A program made the position numbers and the translations under genes. DNA of 64,000 nt from Fratercula arctica (Eukaryota; Chordata; Aves; Charadriiformes; Alcidae): NCBI GenBank assembly GCA_947846985.1, contig CANTUZ010000025.1, forward strand, positions 5,578,100 to 5,642,099, given 5' to 3'. Shown one piece after another: positions 1 to 10,761 of this stretch (position 1 is its first letter; every line of letters begins with the position of its first letter). The notes under the pieces were generated by a model, which saw only the letters and a list, made by a program, of their open reading frames with translations, searched no databases and was not told the origin of the DNA.

Positions 1-345
1 GGAGATGGGAAAACGCAAAAGAAAGGGCAACAAGTGAGGCAGAGGTAACTGTTGAAAAGGGTATGGAACAAAAAGGAGCTGTAGGGGGATCTAGCCCCAG
101 AGGGGGACCAGTGCGGAAAGATCCAACTTTTGATACAGGACAAAGGTGGAAAGGTATTATAGAACATGCAGTGATAGAGGGCCAGATGCTACCGGAATCT
201 CTTTCGGCCTTCCCAGTATTAACACAGGGGGGTCGTAGGGAATGGGTGCCATTTGATTGGAAGACTGTAAGTCATTTGCAACGAACAGTAATGCAATACG
301 GGTATGACAACAAATACGTGATGACTTTATTACTTTCCTTTTTTA
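1..345 (+). pseudogene. ERVK/beta-like gag fragment (capsid N-terminus)
   Basis: The open frame from about 63 reads a capsid-like start: a Pro-containing FPVL segment, then GGRREWVPFDWKTVSHLQ and a VMQYGYDNKYVMTLL helix. This is the arrangement at the N-terminus of beta-retroviral capsid, the structural shell protein of the virion. The similarity stops near 345. The frame then runs into GC-rich, repeat-like sequence and ends at 485, so only a few dozen capsid residues survive, with no major homology region and no zinc knuckle. The upstream part continues off the window. Family assignment is by recognition and is good at the class level (class II), weak at subfamily level. Confidence 0.6.
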
Positions 346-1268
346 AAAATCAAATTTTGCTTATGCGCGCGCAGCCAGAATCGGGGTATTGCAGTGTATT
401 GTCAGAATATCAGGGGAGAAGGACGGAGCCGGAGCCGCTTCGCTCCCGCTGCTGCCCGCCTCACCCCCCCCAGCCGTCTCCCTGAGATAGAAGTGGTGTT
501 TTTGTATGTCTGCTGTGTAAGTGTGTGTGGGCGCCAATTTATATCTGCTGATCAGCATCTGTGCTACTGTTTGTTTGTTGCTGTGTGCAGTGTCGTTTGG
601 TGACTCCGCTTGAGCAGGTGTTCTGCCCGGTGTGGTACTGTTCTCCTACATGACTAGGGCTGACACACTATCAAGCGAAGAAGTTTGTATATACACAATG
701 TTTAGATGTAAGGAGAGTGCACCCCAGGTAGATAGGCCATGATGGGCCGTAGAACTGATGGAAGTCCTGAAATATTGGGGGAGTTTTCGCCAGCCGACAT
801 GCTTACGCTCTCGGGAACGGCTTACCCATGCAGGGCGTATGACTGGTTGTTTGTTGTTTGCCTATAAGATCATGGTTGATTGGGAAAAGAAGTTAAGCTA
901 AAATCTATAGGATGCTCTGTAGGAAAATGAGAAACTTAAGGGTGAGCTCTTATTGCAAGGCAGACTTTTATGTCAGTCGTAAGTGATGGGAAAAAAAAAA
1001 GAAAAAAGAAAAAAAGAAAAAAAAAGAAAGAAAAGAAAAAAGAAAAAAAAACAAAGGGAACAAAAGTATGCCATACGTGCTACGAGAAAGCGACAGAAAA
1101 AGAGAAATAGGACACCTGATTCAAGCAGTACTATAGAGATATGTTTTGGGTTTGTTTTTTTCCTATATGTATATATGTTATTGCACGCCTCTGTAAATTA
1201 CTCTGTGTTATACTCTGCGAGACTAAATGAACCCCAGCAGAAGCGGTCTCTTGAGCGAGGGGGTGGAA
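346..1268. other. Unassigned ERV-associated noncoding stretch
   Basis: No credible gene is visible. The stretch includes a GC-rich patch (about 420-485), a G/T-rich patch and an almost pure A/G tract at 989-1054. It lies between a gag fragment and an LTR fragment, so it is probably retroviral leader or degraded internal sequence. I cannot assign it. Confidence 0.4.
989..1054 (+). repeat. A-rich simple repeat
   Basis: Runs of A broken by single G residues. It creates a spurious Lys-rich reading frame and has no other visible content. Confidence 0.9.
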
Positions 1269-1585
1269 TATGGGAAAGCAACGGAAGATCAGCAAGGAGG
1301 ATTGTAAATATGCTCAAGGGACTCGCACCTGGGTGCTGGAAAACACATATATCACACTAATTGTTATTCAGTCTCGGGTGCTTGCAAGAAAAACACTTAG
1401 ATGACATCAGTCTGTAATGGACTCAGGGACACCTTATCTAGCTGCCTGAGAATCTTGGCCTGTTGTGGAAGAAGATCAAAGCACAGTACCAGCAAGAACA
1501 GGGAGTCCGCATGCGCTCTTGCTAACAAGGACTCTTTCGATGCCAAGGATTCTTGATAACAAGGACTCTCTCGCTGCCAGGGATA
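1269..1585 (+). mobile_element. LTR fragment, same family as 38773-39260
   Basis: From the GGGAAAGCAACGGAAGATC block through the AACACATATATCACACTAAT block and the repeated AACAAGGACTCT motifs, this matches in order the reverse complement of the LTRs at 38773-39260 and 17659-18101. The terminal TGTGG is degraded to TATGG, and the 3' part is replaced by env sequence at about 1590. Confidence 0.7.
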
Positions 1586-1589
1586 AATT

Positions 1590-1965
1590 TAGTAATGCTA
1601 CTAGTACAGCTGTTTCTGAGTTATTGCTAGATGTAGATAGTATTCAACATGCAATGCTGCAAAACAGAGCTGCTATTGATTTTTTGCTTTTAGCTCACGG
1701 ACACGGTTGTCAAGATTTTAAAGGACTGTGTTGTATGGATCTAAGTGACCACTCCAAATCCATCCATGCCCAGTTGCAAGAACTGCACCGACCGAGCCAG
1801 CAACTTGTGGAGACCACTGGGTGAAATCTCTTTGCTGGATGGACTTGGGGGTGGGGTTGGTTGAAGGAAATTATACTCATTGCCTGTGTGGAAGGAATCT
1901 GTCTGTTATGTTTAGTATGCTGTTTGCCGTGTTTAATAAGCATTATATGATCAGTTGCAGATGTT
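1590..1965 (+). pseudogene. Retroviral env transmembrane subunit remnant
   Basis: The frame ending at 1824 reads [20 protein letters not shown] followed by [13 protein letters not shown]. This is the classic layout of a gammaretrovirus-type or alpharetrovirus-type TM ectodomain: heptad helix, immunosuppressive-domain-like segment, then the CX6CC disulfide motif that bonds SU to TM. After a stop and frame change near 1822, another frame shows a hydrophobic, Cys-rich membrane anchor (about 1860-1950), which ends at a TGA. SU and the fusion peptide are absent. It lies directly upstream of an LTR, as env does in a provirus. It is broken by at least one frameshift and cannot encode a full fusion protein. 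Confidence 0.75.
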
Positions 1966-2034
1966 GCTTTGCATCATACCCTTGTACGAGTTGTAGAATA
2001 TCGTTGTGTCCCAACTACGGACCACGGGGTGGCA

Positions 2035-2455
2035 TGTGTAAGGGATAATAGAGGATGGTTCGAGTGAAACACGACGGAGAATTACTAGTTGAACCAAACA
2101 CAGTATACATGTAGGGAAAAAGGGACTCAGTACTGTTGCTGAAAAACTATATGTATATCCATGAGAACCTAACTTTCAAAGAAGAAGATAACAAGGAGGG
2201 AGTACAAGGTAGTCGGGTATCAAACATCCGCGGTTAGCAAAGCTAGATCATGAGTCTGGTGAGGCTCGCTGCATGCGCTGGCCACGCATGCAGCAACCCT
2301 AGCCTGTACTTTTCCACTCAATCCGGGGCAGGATATAAGGGGGCTGTCTCGGATCGGAGAGAGGGGGATAGACATGAGCGCACTTTGAAGATACAGGGGA
2401 CGCCCTGAAGCGCTGTGTCTGCCCCCCCCCCTCTCCGGTAGGTTCCACGTTCATT
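2035..2455 (+). mobile_element. ERV LTR, type K1 (copy 1)
   Basis: Begins TGTGTAAGGGATAATAG, carries a TATA-like GATATAAGG (about 2332) and matches, in reverse complement, the LTR at 26545-26951. It follows env TM, so it is probably the 3' LTR of that provirus. The 3' edge is approximate because the two copies diverge after the CGCCCTGAA block. Confidence 0.7.
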
Positions 2456-2464
2456 AGCCCCAAC

Positions 2465-3190
2465 AGCTCAGAAAGCATTACAGCACATTGTAGATTTGTT
2501 TATGATACATCAAAAATTTCAACCTTACGCCCTGATAGGACAGTGGGATGATGCGCTCTCAAAGAGCCTGACTGCATTAGAGTGAGTATTTTTGCCACAT
2601 ACCTTTTCAAAAAACAGTAACTACGATGATTGAAATGTTAGCACGATTGATTTCACAGGGTCGTTTGCGCTGTCAGCAGCTGGATCCTCTGCCATCATTT
2701 GCGGGGATTACCCTGCAAGGGCTTACACCTGATGAACTTTGGCAATCCAATGTTATGCACATTATGGAATTTGGACGTTTGCGCTATGTACATGTTTCAG
2801 TTGATCTGTTTTCTCACCTTGTTGTAGCTAGTGCTCATATAGGAGAGAAGGCTCGTGATGTTATTCGACATTAGTTGCAATGCATCACAGTCATGGGAGT
2901 ATCGAAAACTGTAAAAACTGATAACAGACCAGCTTATGTGTCCGCTAAAATACAGGCCTCTTTACAGACAAGGGGTATCAAACATGTCACCGGTATTCCT
3001 CATTCCCCAACTGGGCAAGCAATTCTGAAATGTATTCATCATACTTTAAAAACCATGCTTGATAAACGAAAAAGGGGGAATCCCGTAGGTATGACACCTC
3101 AAGAACAATTGTATAAAGCAACTTATGTTTTAAATTTTCTAAACGTCATCTTTGTTATCCAATGCTTGTCATGTGCTGTATTTTAGGCTG
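2465..3190 (+). pseudogene. ERVK/beta-like integrase fragment, catalytic triad lost
   Basis: Two collinear open stretches (2626-2874, then 2875-3186 after a TAG) resemble the beta-retroviral integrase core: LWQSNVMHIMEFGRLRYVHV, VMGVSKTVKTDN, GIPHSPTGQAI. Integrase joins viral DNA to the host genome using a D-D-E triad. Here the first Asp position reads Asn (SNVMH). The second Asp is present (KTDN). The position after GQAI reads LK where the family has a Glu. The C-terminal domain runs into unrelated sequence. Upstream (2465-2625) weak pol-like sequence is full of stops. No env intervenes before the polypurine tract, so the source element lacked env or lost it. Confidence 0.75.
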
Positions 3191-3244
3191 CTTACAGAAA
3201 ATAGTGCAAAAAATGATTAATCAAGCTTTTGTTGTAGAAAAAAT

Positions 3245-3258
3245 AAAAAAGGGGGAAT
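3245..3258 (+). promoter_or_regulatory. Polypurine tract of the 3259 LTR element
   Basis: An A-run followed by GGGGG sits immediately 5' of the LTR start TGTGGAGATAG. This is the standard position of the primer for plus-strand DNA synthesis. Confidence 0.75.
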
Positions 3259-3669
3259 TGTGGAGATAGAGAGCAGCGTAGGGAATCTGTTTGGCCTTGA
3301 TGAGACAAAGCTGTACCCGTGAGAGGCGCCTTGAGAGAAAAGTTAAGCAAGCGCCAGGAGATATCAGCAAGGAAAGGAATGTGAAAAGCAAAGCTGCTGC
3401 TCCGCGTGAACAGTCAGAGACGACCAATTAGAAGACACTGAGAAGCGCGTGGCAATCGACCTTCAACCTATCAGCAGGATGCTGCCTGCGCGTGGACAGC
3501 TCGTGAAAATAGCATGCAGCCAATCAGTAGGAGTTAGAGCGCTTGAACAGATAGCATAATACTATAAATGTAACGATTAAGCTGAATAAAGTTGGAATTG
3601 ACTTGCATCATATTGGTGCGTTCGTCTTTCCCTGTGCCCGCACGACTGAGAGTCAGTTTGGACCCGGCA
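3259..3669 (+). mobile_element. ERVK-type LTR, family K2 (3' LTR of the integrase fragment)
   Basis: TGTGGAGATAG...GACCCGGCA, about 411 bp, nearly identical to the solo LTR at 59114-59520. It shows a TATA-like ACTATAAATG (about 3562) and AATAAAG polyadenylation signal (about 3585), so U3-R-U5 order is plus strand. It lies just after the polypurine tract. No 5' partner is visible. Confidence 0.85.
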
Positions 3670-3674
3670 CTAGG

Positions 3675-3826
3675 GTGACTGAGCCGCGGAGCAGGTTGTC
3701 CAGGGAGGTTGTGGAATCTCCCTGCTAAAATCTGGTACTGGGCAACTGGGTCTAGGTGGCCCTGCTTGAGCAGGGAGATTGGACCAGATGACTTCCCTCC
3801 TAACCTCAACCATTCTGTGATCTCCC
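3675..3826 (+). mobile_element. CR1 LINE 3' tail fragment
   Basis: The GCAGGTTGTCCAGGGAGGTT block and a following TTGGACCAGATGACTTCC block are CR1 ORF2 end and 3' UTR. It ends near ATTCTGTGATCTC. Confidence 0.8.
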
Positions 3827-4144
3827 TTGCACTTCTTCCTCTGTTATACTCTACAGATCCTCTCTATTATTAGATTAGCCTTAAACCAGTATTATTTTGT
3901 ACTCAAATTAGAAATCAAGTAATAAAAATACTTGTGGCTAGCAGCAACAACCAAATGCCACATAAACAAATCTTTTTTAGGCTTCTATGCCACACAAATT
4001 TTCAAAATATAGCTCTTCAGCAAGAGCCACGCAACATAAAGTTTATTTCAAAGAACTGGCTTGGAATCACAAAGTCATACTATCATGTGTCATTTTTTTT
4101 TTTTTTAAATAAACTTCCTCAAGAGGGGCAGAGGGGGAGGTACT
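3827..4144. other. No gene seen
   Basis: Anonymous AT-rich sequence with a T-run at about 4091-4106. No conserved reading frame is visible. Confidence 0.5.
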
Positions 4145-4416
4145 GATCTCCTCTCTCTGGTGACCAGTGACAGGACACAAGCAAATGGAATGAGGCTGCG
4201 TCAGGGGAAGTTCAGTTTGGACATTAAGTGGTCAGTCACTGGAACAGGCTCCCCAGGGAAGTGGTCATGGCACCAAGCCTGTCAGAGTTCAAGGAGCGTC
4301 TGGACGACACTCTTAGTCATATGGTTTAGTTTTAGGTAGCCCTGCAAGGAGCAGGGAGTTGGACTTGATGATCCTTACAGGTCCCTTCCAACTTGAGATG
4401 TTCTATGATTCTAAAT
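4145..4416 (+). mobile_element. CR1 LINE 3' tail
   Basis: TCACTGGAACAGGCTCCCCAG, the GGACTTGATGATCCTTACAG block and the terminal TTCTATGATTCT identify a diverged CR1 3' end, 5' truncated. Confidence 0.85.
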
Positions 4417-6520
4417 AGAATCACTGGTGGTATCTGACAAGTGCATACAACCTACATGAACTTAACCCCACAGCTATCTCCTTTTGAGAAAAAGCTGTTT
4501 CCATGCCTTTCCTTCTGTAGGAAATGTTTCGGGCAAGAGTAACACTTAGAGGGAAGTTATGACACGCTATCAGCATTTCTTAGGCTTGGTTATTTTAATT
4601 TTCCTATTGATCACGAGCTAAGGGTATAGTGGGTGCCCCTATTTGGATTTAAATAAGCCCCCAGTATTACTTTAAAACAGAGCTTACTGAGTTGGGCTCA
4701 AGGTCCTGCTGCTGACACCTCTTTATCAGATTTTAGACAATAGCTGTTTCCTTAATTACTCTTCCTCTGGGGAAGTTTAGCCTCCTAACATAGGTCAGAT
4801 ACAAACTGATCAGCAAGCTTCCTAGTTACCTCACACACTTGATTCAGAGACTTATCCAGCATGTGGAGAGAATTTCCTTCCAGGATGCAACTGCTCACTT
4901 CAGTGTATTTCTCAGCTCTTCAACCTGAAAGCTCTGGAGTTACTGACATACAGCCTACCCAGTGCATGCTATCTGCAGGAAACTCACTGGGGTGTTAACA
5001 CATCCAGAGATAGCTGCTAAGCACAATACTTGAGAGCTGAGGCAGGCTGCCCGGGTGGGGAGAGCAATGCAAGAAAATAAATCCTTATATTCAGTTAGCT
5101 GACTATAAAGAGCACGGAATCCTAAAGTCCCTTCTTTTCTTGCCTGCTTGGGACCTGCATGTTTTTATTCATTCCTTCTGTAAAGTGCACAGTAAATTAC
5201 AGGTTTACAGCTGCTCAGATATTTATCTTCTCTATACTCATTTGGCTAAATTGAATGTATACAAACCTGCAACTGCATCATAAATCTAAAGGAAGTCAAG
5301 AACACATTCAATTTGTAACCCACAGAGGAAAGAGACTAAGATGTTAATTTAAACAGAGTATTAGACACTGTCAGGCAATTTCTGTGGGAAATTCACAATG
5401 TACTCAGTAAATTTCTCTTTCTTCCAGTTATAAGTGTTTTCAAAATAAGAATAGTTATAATTAACCCTTAAAAAATATAAATGTGACACTGCTATTCCTC
5501 TTCCATCCATACACATTCCGATTTCTCTAGAATAATCCAAACTGAAAACACTACAGTAGAGCACCATACAATCAATAACTCACTACTAAACGACAACTTG
5601 ATCACATAAAAGGTCCGATTTACCTCTAAAAGTTTTGTTAAAAAATAATGAATTACTTCACTGAAGCATCAAAGAGTCTTGAGAGGTACTTTAGCTGCAT
5701 GAAAATAACAAAATCAATTAAAAAAAGAAAGAGATCACTTGACATTTTCAGAGCAGGGAAATCAACTCACTTAGCATTAACAGCAATGATACATTAGATC
5801 ATTTTTATTACCTTTTGTATAAAAAAAAAGACTGAATCAACCACAGATTTTTTTATCTACCATGAGAGAAGTTCTGCAGGGAAAAACTACAATGTGGAAA
5901 ATATATATAAGTGCAACTGTTTCATATTTGAGACCATTTAAGCAAAAAAAACCTGCTATTTGGGGGATTAATATTTCAATGCACACAAAACTAAGCAGAT
6001 GATAGTAACTTTGAAGAAAAATGCTCTTCAAAGCCTTTTGGCTCATTTGTTTGCATGGCAATTTTGTATTTATATTAAAGAGTAGCTTCATCTTTGTAGC
6101 CAGTTTCTGTCTGTTAGATTTAATGGAGAAAGTCTACTACAAACCAGAATACAAAGACAGAATAACTCACAATAAAATATCTTTTTGAAAAGAGTAACCT
6201 AAAATAAAGCTTTACTATATCATATTTAAAAAGATGATAATAAAGTATCTAGAAAAAAATGTCTTGCATAAGGCAGATGTGAAACATAAAATCTGGTATG
6301 CAGGATATTAAAAACACTTTCTGAAACATTTATAAAACACTTAACATCTTCCAAACATTAAAATTTTTTCCTTCTCTTCAGATTTCCTACTTTCCACTGT
6401 TAGAGGAAAATATATCATGCCGGATCCAACAGTCCAAAAGAGGCGAGGCTACTGCAGCTCCATATCCCTAGAGACACACACATGCACTCTCACACCCAGA
6501 GCTAGCCCTTAGAGACCCAG
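4417..6520. other. Anonymous DNA, no gene recognised
   Basis: AT-rich, without long conserved frames, LTR ends or CR1 blocks that I can identify. Several frames of 60-85 codons occur on the minus strand, but none resembles a known protein. Confidence 0.5.
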
Positions 6521-7673
6521 TGTCCTGGTCTGAGGTAAAACAGAACCAATTTTCTTTTCAGTAATTTTATTTTTCATTTAAGTCTCTTCTAAATAACAGC
6601 ACACTCTGAAGTTAACAGCATATTTTTCAGATACTGTCAGCTTCTAGCAGAGATAAGGTCTAGTGTTTATAATTAATACCAAGGTATTATGCAAAAGTAT
6701 GCATAAAAGAATGCAGAGACGCTCCTGCTTAGACTTATTCCCATAACAACCAAGGTCAGCTAACTTTGTTATGTGCCCCGTTGGAGGGTCAGAAGCAGAA
6801 GAGTGTAGAGGGGTCGCACCTGCAGGGAGGACAGGACAGGTGACACAAAACTGACCAACAGGGTATTCCATCCCATCTGCCCCATGCTCAGTATAAAAGC
6901 TGAGGCATCAAAGGGTCAGTCCGCTTTCTTCAATGGCCGGCGTCCGAGGAGGACTCTGTTCGTCTGCCTTTGATCCTGATCTGTGCATTCCTGAATCCAG
7001 TTCCTGAGTTCAGCTCCCATCCGTCACTGAGTCCAGTCTGGGACTTTCCCACTGCCTGCCAGTGACATGATTGTCATCCTGGGAGCTTGATACTGGTTTT
7101 GTGTGGAAGGATTTCTAATACAACGAGGTCACCCTATGAACACTCCAAGCACTGAGGAGTTGGTAGCAGCTGTGTAGGCCTGCCTTGACATGAGTTTAAG
7201 AAAGGTTACTGTCGGACATGAGATAAGGAGGTGCTGACCACAAAGAAGTGTAACAAAGGAATTGAAAACATCATACGTCAAGAAAGGTCGACCAATGACA
7301 AGAAAGAATTAAGCGCGTGGACAGCTCGTGAGGTTAACATGCAGCCAATTAGTAGGAGTTAGAGCGCGTGAACAGAAATCATAATACTATAAATGTAACA
7401 CTTAGGTTGAATAAAGTGGCATTAACCTGATCACATTGGTCTGCATGTTATTGCTCGAGCCTTCCGCGTTAACAGTTTTGTATATATTTCATTATTTTCT
7501 TCTTAATATTATTACCTTTTCTTTTTATTATTTTATCATTAATATTTCATTAAAGAAGTTTAGCTTCTTTTCCACTTATAAGTCTCTCTTTCTCTCATTC
7601 TTCTTTCACTTGGAGAGAAGTTAGAGAGCATCTGTCGTTCGTTTTAGTGGCCAACCCAGCCCAAACCACAACA
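6521..7673 (+). mobile_element. ERVL-type LTR, family L2, with nested K2 LTR
   Basis: Starts TGTCCTGGTCTGAGGTAAAAC and ends ACCACAACA. It contains a TATA box in CAGTATAAAAGCTGAG (TATAAAA at 6892-6898) and a T/A-rich R-U5 region. The same family is seen at 17136-17658 (+) and 58648-59775 (-). Flanks CCCAG and CCCAC may be an imperfect 5-bp target duplication. It is interrupted at 7102-7474 by another LTR. Confidence 0.8.
7102..7474 (+). mobile_element. Nested ERVK-type solo LTR (family K2, diverged)
   Basis: TGTGGAAGG...GTTAACA, 373 bp, shares the GTGGACAGCTCGTGA, CAATTAGTAGGAGTTAGAGC and ACTATAAATGTAACA blocks with the 3259 and 59114 LTRs. It is flanked by identical GTTTTG at 7096-7101 and 7475-7480, a 6-bp target duplication as made by class II ERV integrases. 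Confidence 0.9.
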
Positions 7674-8019
7674 CCCACTCACCTCCCTGGCTTTCAGGCC
7701 ACTTCACCGGCTTGATCTTCACTAGCGATCACACACTTGCTCCTACACCCACACTTGCTCCAGTTGCTGACACCACAGGCACACAGGCCCTCCAACCCGT
7801 GGTCTGACTCAAGTTGCTGGTGCTCACACCCCCATACACTCACACACACAGAATAGAGACCCTCTGTCACGCCCCACTCAGAAAAGAGGGGGATAAGTGA
7901 CTCAGATTGGCAAATCCCAGCGGCACAGACTAACGTGAGACAAATCTCAAGGTCCATATACAAACATTTATTAAATTCCCACAGTGATCAATATATGACT
8001 TAACTAGGTCCACAATAAT
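7674..8019. other. Unassigned stretch between LTR and CR1
   Basis: CA-rich sequence with short CACACA runs near 7840. No gene seen. It could be the edge of an unrecognised minus-strand LTR, since reversed AATAAA-like sequence lies at about 7968. Confidence 0.4.
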
Positions 8020-8123
8020 TAGAATCATAGAATTGCCTAGGTTGGAAGGGACCTTTCAGATCATCGAGTCCAACCATCAACCTAACTCTGACAAAAAACA
8101 TCACTAAACCATATCTCTAAGCA

Positions 8124-9744
8124 CTATGTCTGCCTGTCTTTTAAATACCTCCAGGGATGGTGACTCAAACACTTCCCTGGGCAGCCTGGTCCAACACTTA
8201 ATAATCCTTTCAGTGTAAAAAATTTTCCTAATATCCAGTCTAAACCTCCCCTGGTACAGAGCTTGAGGCCGTTTCCTCTTGTCCTATCGCCTGTTACTTG
8301 GGAGAAGAGACCAACACCCACGTCGCTACAACCTCCTTTCAGGTAGCTGTAGAGAGCGATAAGGTCTCCCCTCAGCCTCCTTTTCTCCAGGCTAAGCCAC
8401 CCCAGTTCCCTCAGCTGCTCCTCATAAGACTTCTGCTCTAGACCCCTCATCAGCTTCGTTGCCCTTCTCTGGACACGCTCCAGCACCTCAATGTCTTTCT
8501 CGTGGTGAGGGGCCCAAAACTGGACACAGTACTCGAGGTGGGGCCTCACCAGTGCTGAGTACAGGGGGACGATCTCTTCCCTCGTCCTGCTCACCACACT
8601 GTTCCTGATGCAGGCCAGGATGCTGTTGGCCGCCTTGGCCACCTGGGCACACTGCTGGCTCATCTTCAGCTGGCAGTCGACCAACACCCCCAGGTCCTTT
8701 TCTGCCAGGCAGCTTTCCAACCACTCTTCCCCAAGCCTGTAGCATTGCATGGGGTTTTTGTGACCCAAGTGCAGGACCCAACACTTGGCCTGGTTGAACC
8801 TCATACCATTGGCCTCGGCCCATCAATCCAGCCTGTCCAGATCCCTCTTGCAAAACCTTTCTAACCTCAAGCAGGTCGACACTCCCGCCAGACTTGGTGT
8901 CAACTGCAAACTTACTGAGGGTGCACTCCATCCCCTCGTCCAGATCATTGATAAAGATATTAAAGAGAACTGGCCCCAGTACTGAGCCCTTGGGAACACC
9001 ACTCGTGATCGGCCGCCAACTGGATTTAACTCCGTTCACCACCACTCTCTGGGCCCGGCCATCCAGCCAGTTTTTAACCCAGTGAAGAGTACTCCCGTCC
9101 AAGCCATGGGCAACCAGTTTCTCCAGGAGGATGCTGTGGGAAACTGTATCAAAGGCTTTACTAAAGTCCAGGTAAACAACATCCACAGCCTTTCCCTCAT
9201 CCACCAAGCAGGTCACCTTGTCATAGAAGGAGATCAGGTTTGTCCAGCAGGACCTGCCTTTCATGAATTCATGCTGACCGAGCCTGATCACCTGGTTGTC
9301 CTTCATGTGCTGCATAATGGCGCCCAGGATGATCTGCTCCATGACATCCCCAGGCACTGAGGTCAGACTGACAGGCCTGTAGTTCCCCGGATCCTCCTTC
9401 CAGCCCTTCTTGTGGATGGGCATCGCATTTGCTAGATACCAGTCAGCTGGGACCTCCCTGGTTTGCCAGGACTGCTGGTACATGATCGAAAGTGGCTTGG
9501 TGAGCACTTCTGCCAGCTCCCTCAGTACCCTCGGGTGGATCCCATCCGGCCCCATAGACTTGTGTATGTCCAAGTGTTGGAGCAGGTCCCTCACCATCTC
9601 CCTTTGAATTACGGGAGCTTCATTCTGCTCCCCGCCCCTATCTACTAGCACAGGGGTCCGGGTATTCAGGGAAGAACTGACTCTACTACTGAAGACTGAG
9701 GCAAAGGCGGCATTAAGTACCTCAGCCTTCTCATCCTTTGTCAC
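8124..9744 (-). pseudogene. CR1 ORF2 reverse transcriptase domain (broken)
   Basis: The long minus frame starting at 9744 reads the CR1/Jockey-type [69 protein letters not shown] copies the LINE RNA at the nicked target. The active-site box reads FAVDTK, with Val at the first of the two catalytic Asp positions (family FADDTK). A frameshift near 8800 moves the thumb and C-terminal part ([16 protein letters not shown] to the CR1 C-terminus) into another frame ending at 8124. The enzyme is dead on both counts. Confidence 0.9.
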
Positions 9745-9756
9745 TATGTTCCCACT

Positions 9757-10403
9757 GAAGTAGGGTTTGATATATTAAAGCTGTAAACTAATTAAAGTAG
9801 GGGCTTAATATATTAGAACTGTAAATTAGAGTAGGAGCTTAATTTAAGAGACTGGGCGCCTTAAGGCTGTACAAAGAGCAGATGCAACAGTTGTAGCACT
9901 AAATGTCAGAACTTATCTCCTATTTTTTAAGAAAGAATGCTTTAGGACAATATAACCTTGTAGTAGAAGCTTATCTCTCAAAACAAGGGGCCCAGGATTA
10001 CTGAGGAATGCAGAGACTAGTCAAAACTAACACTTTTGATGCGCCAGCAAGAATAAAGAAGTAGAGCAGAGGCCTGCAGTTCACCCAGAAGGTTACAACG
10101 ATGAAGAGGAGTGGAGGAAGTAAACGACCACCAGATGTCTCTGAAGACCACCGAGAGACTCTAGTGCGCATGCGGGAGTGGGCAGTAACCTGTAATAACG
10201 AGGTAATGAATAGGTAATCATTTCTTGGAAAACTAGCGAATATGCATACATAGTATGTATTTAAACTGTACATCTAAGCCAGTCAGCACGCACATTAGGT
10301 GGACCAATCCCCTGTGCCCGGCGCTGCAATAAAGAATATCTGCATAATAGTCACCAAGGCTATTGAGTCTTAACTTCGGCATTTCATGGCATCACCACCC
10401 TCA
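9757..10403 (+). mobile_element. LTR-like insertion within CR1
   Basis: CR1 identity is lost after TTCCCACTG (about 9757) and resumes at CATCCGATAAAGGATGGAG (about 10402). The insert has a TATA-like TATTTAAAC (about 10258) and GCAATAAAGAATA polyadenylation signal (about 10328) on the plus strand, as in a compact solo LTR ending near GGCATTTCA. I could not fix a clean target duplication. Confidence 0.65.
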
Positions 10404-10761
10404 TCCGATAAAGGATGGAGATTCTCCTGAGTCCTCCTTTTGTTACTAATATATTTATAGAAACTCATTTTATTGTTCTTAACATTCAAAGCCAGGTTAA
10501 GTTCTAGTTGGGCTTTGGCCTTTCTAATTTTCTCCCTACATAGCCTCACAACATCTTTGCAGCCTTCCTGAGTGGCCTGCCCCTTCTTCCAAAGGCCATA
10601 AACTCTCCTTTTTACCCTGAGTTGTAACTATATCTCTCTGTTTAGCCAGGCTGGTCTTTTCCCCCAATGGCTTGTTTTACGGCACATGGGGGACAGCCTG
10701 CTCCTGCGCCTTTAAACTTCCTTCTTGAAAAATGTACAGCCTTCCTGGACTCCTTTACCCT

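Noticed and set aside
983..1360. Lys-rich 125-codon plus-strand frame
   Set aside because: It is generated by the A/G simple repeat at 989-1054 and then runs into an LTR fragment. No protein signal.
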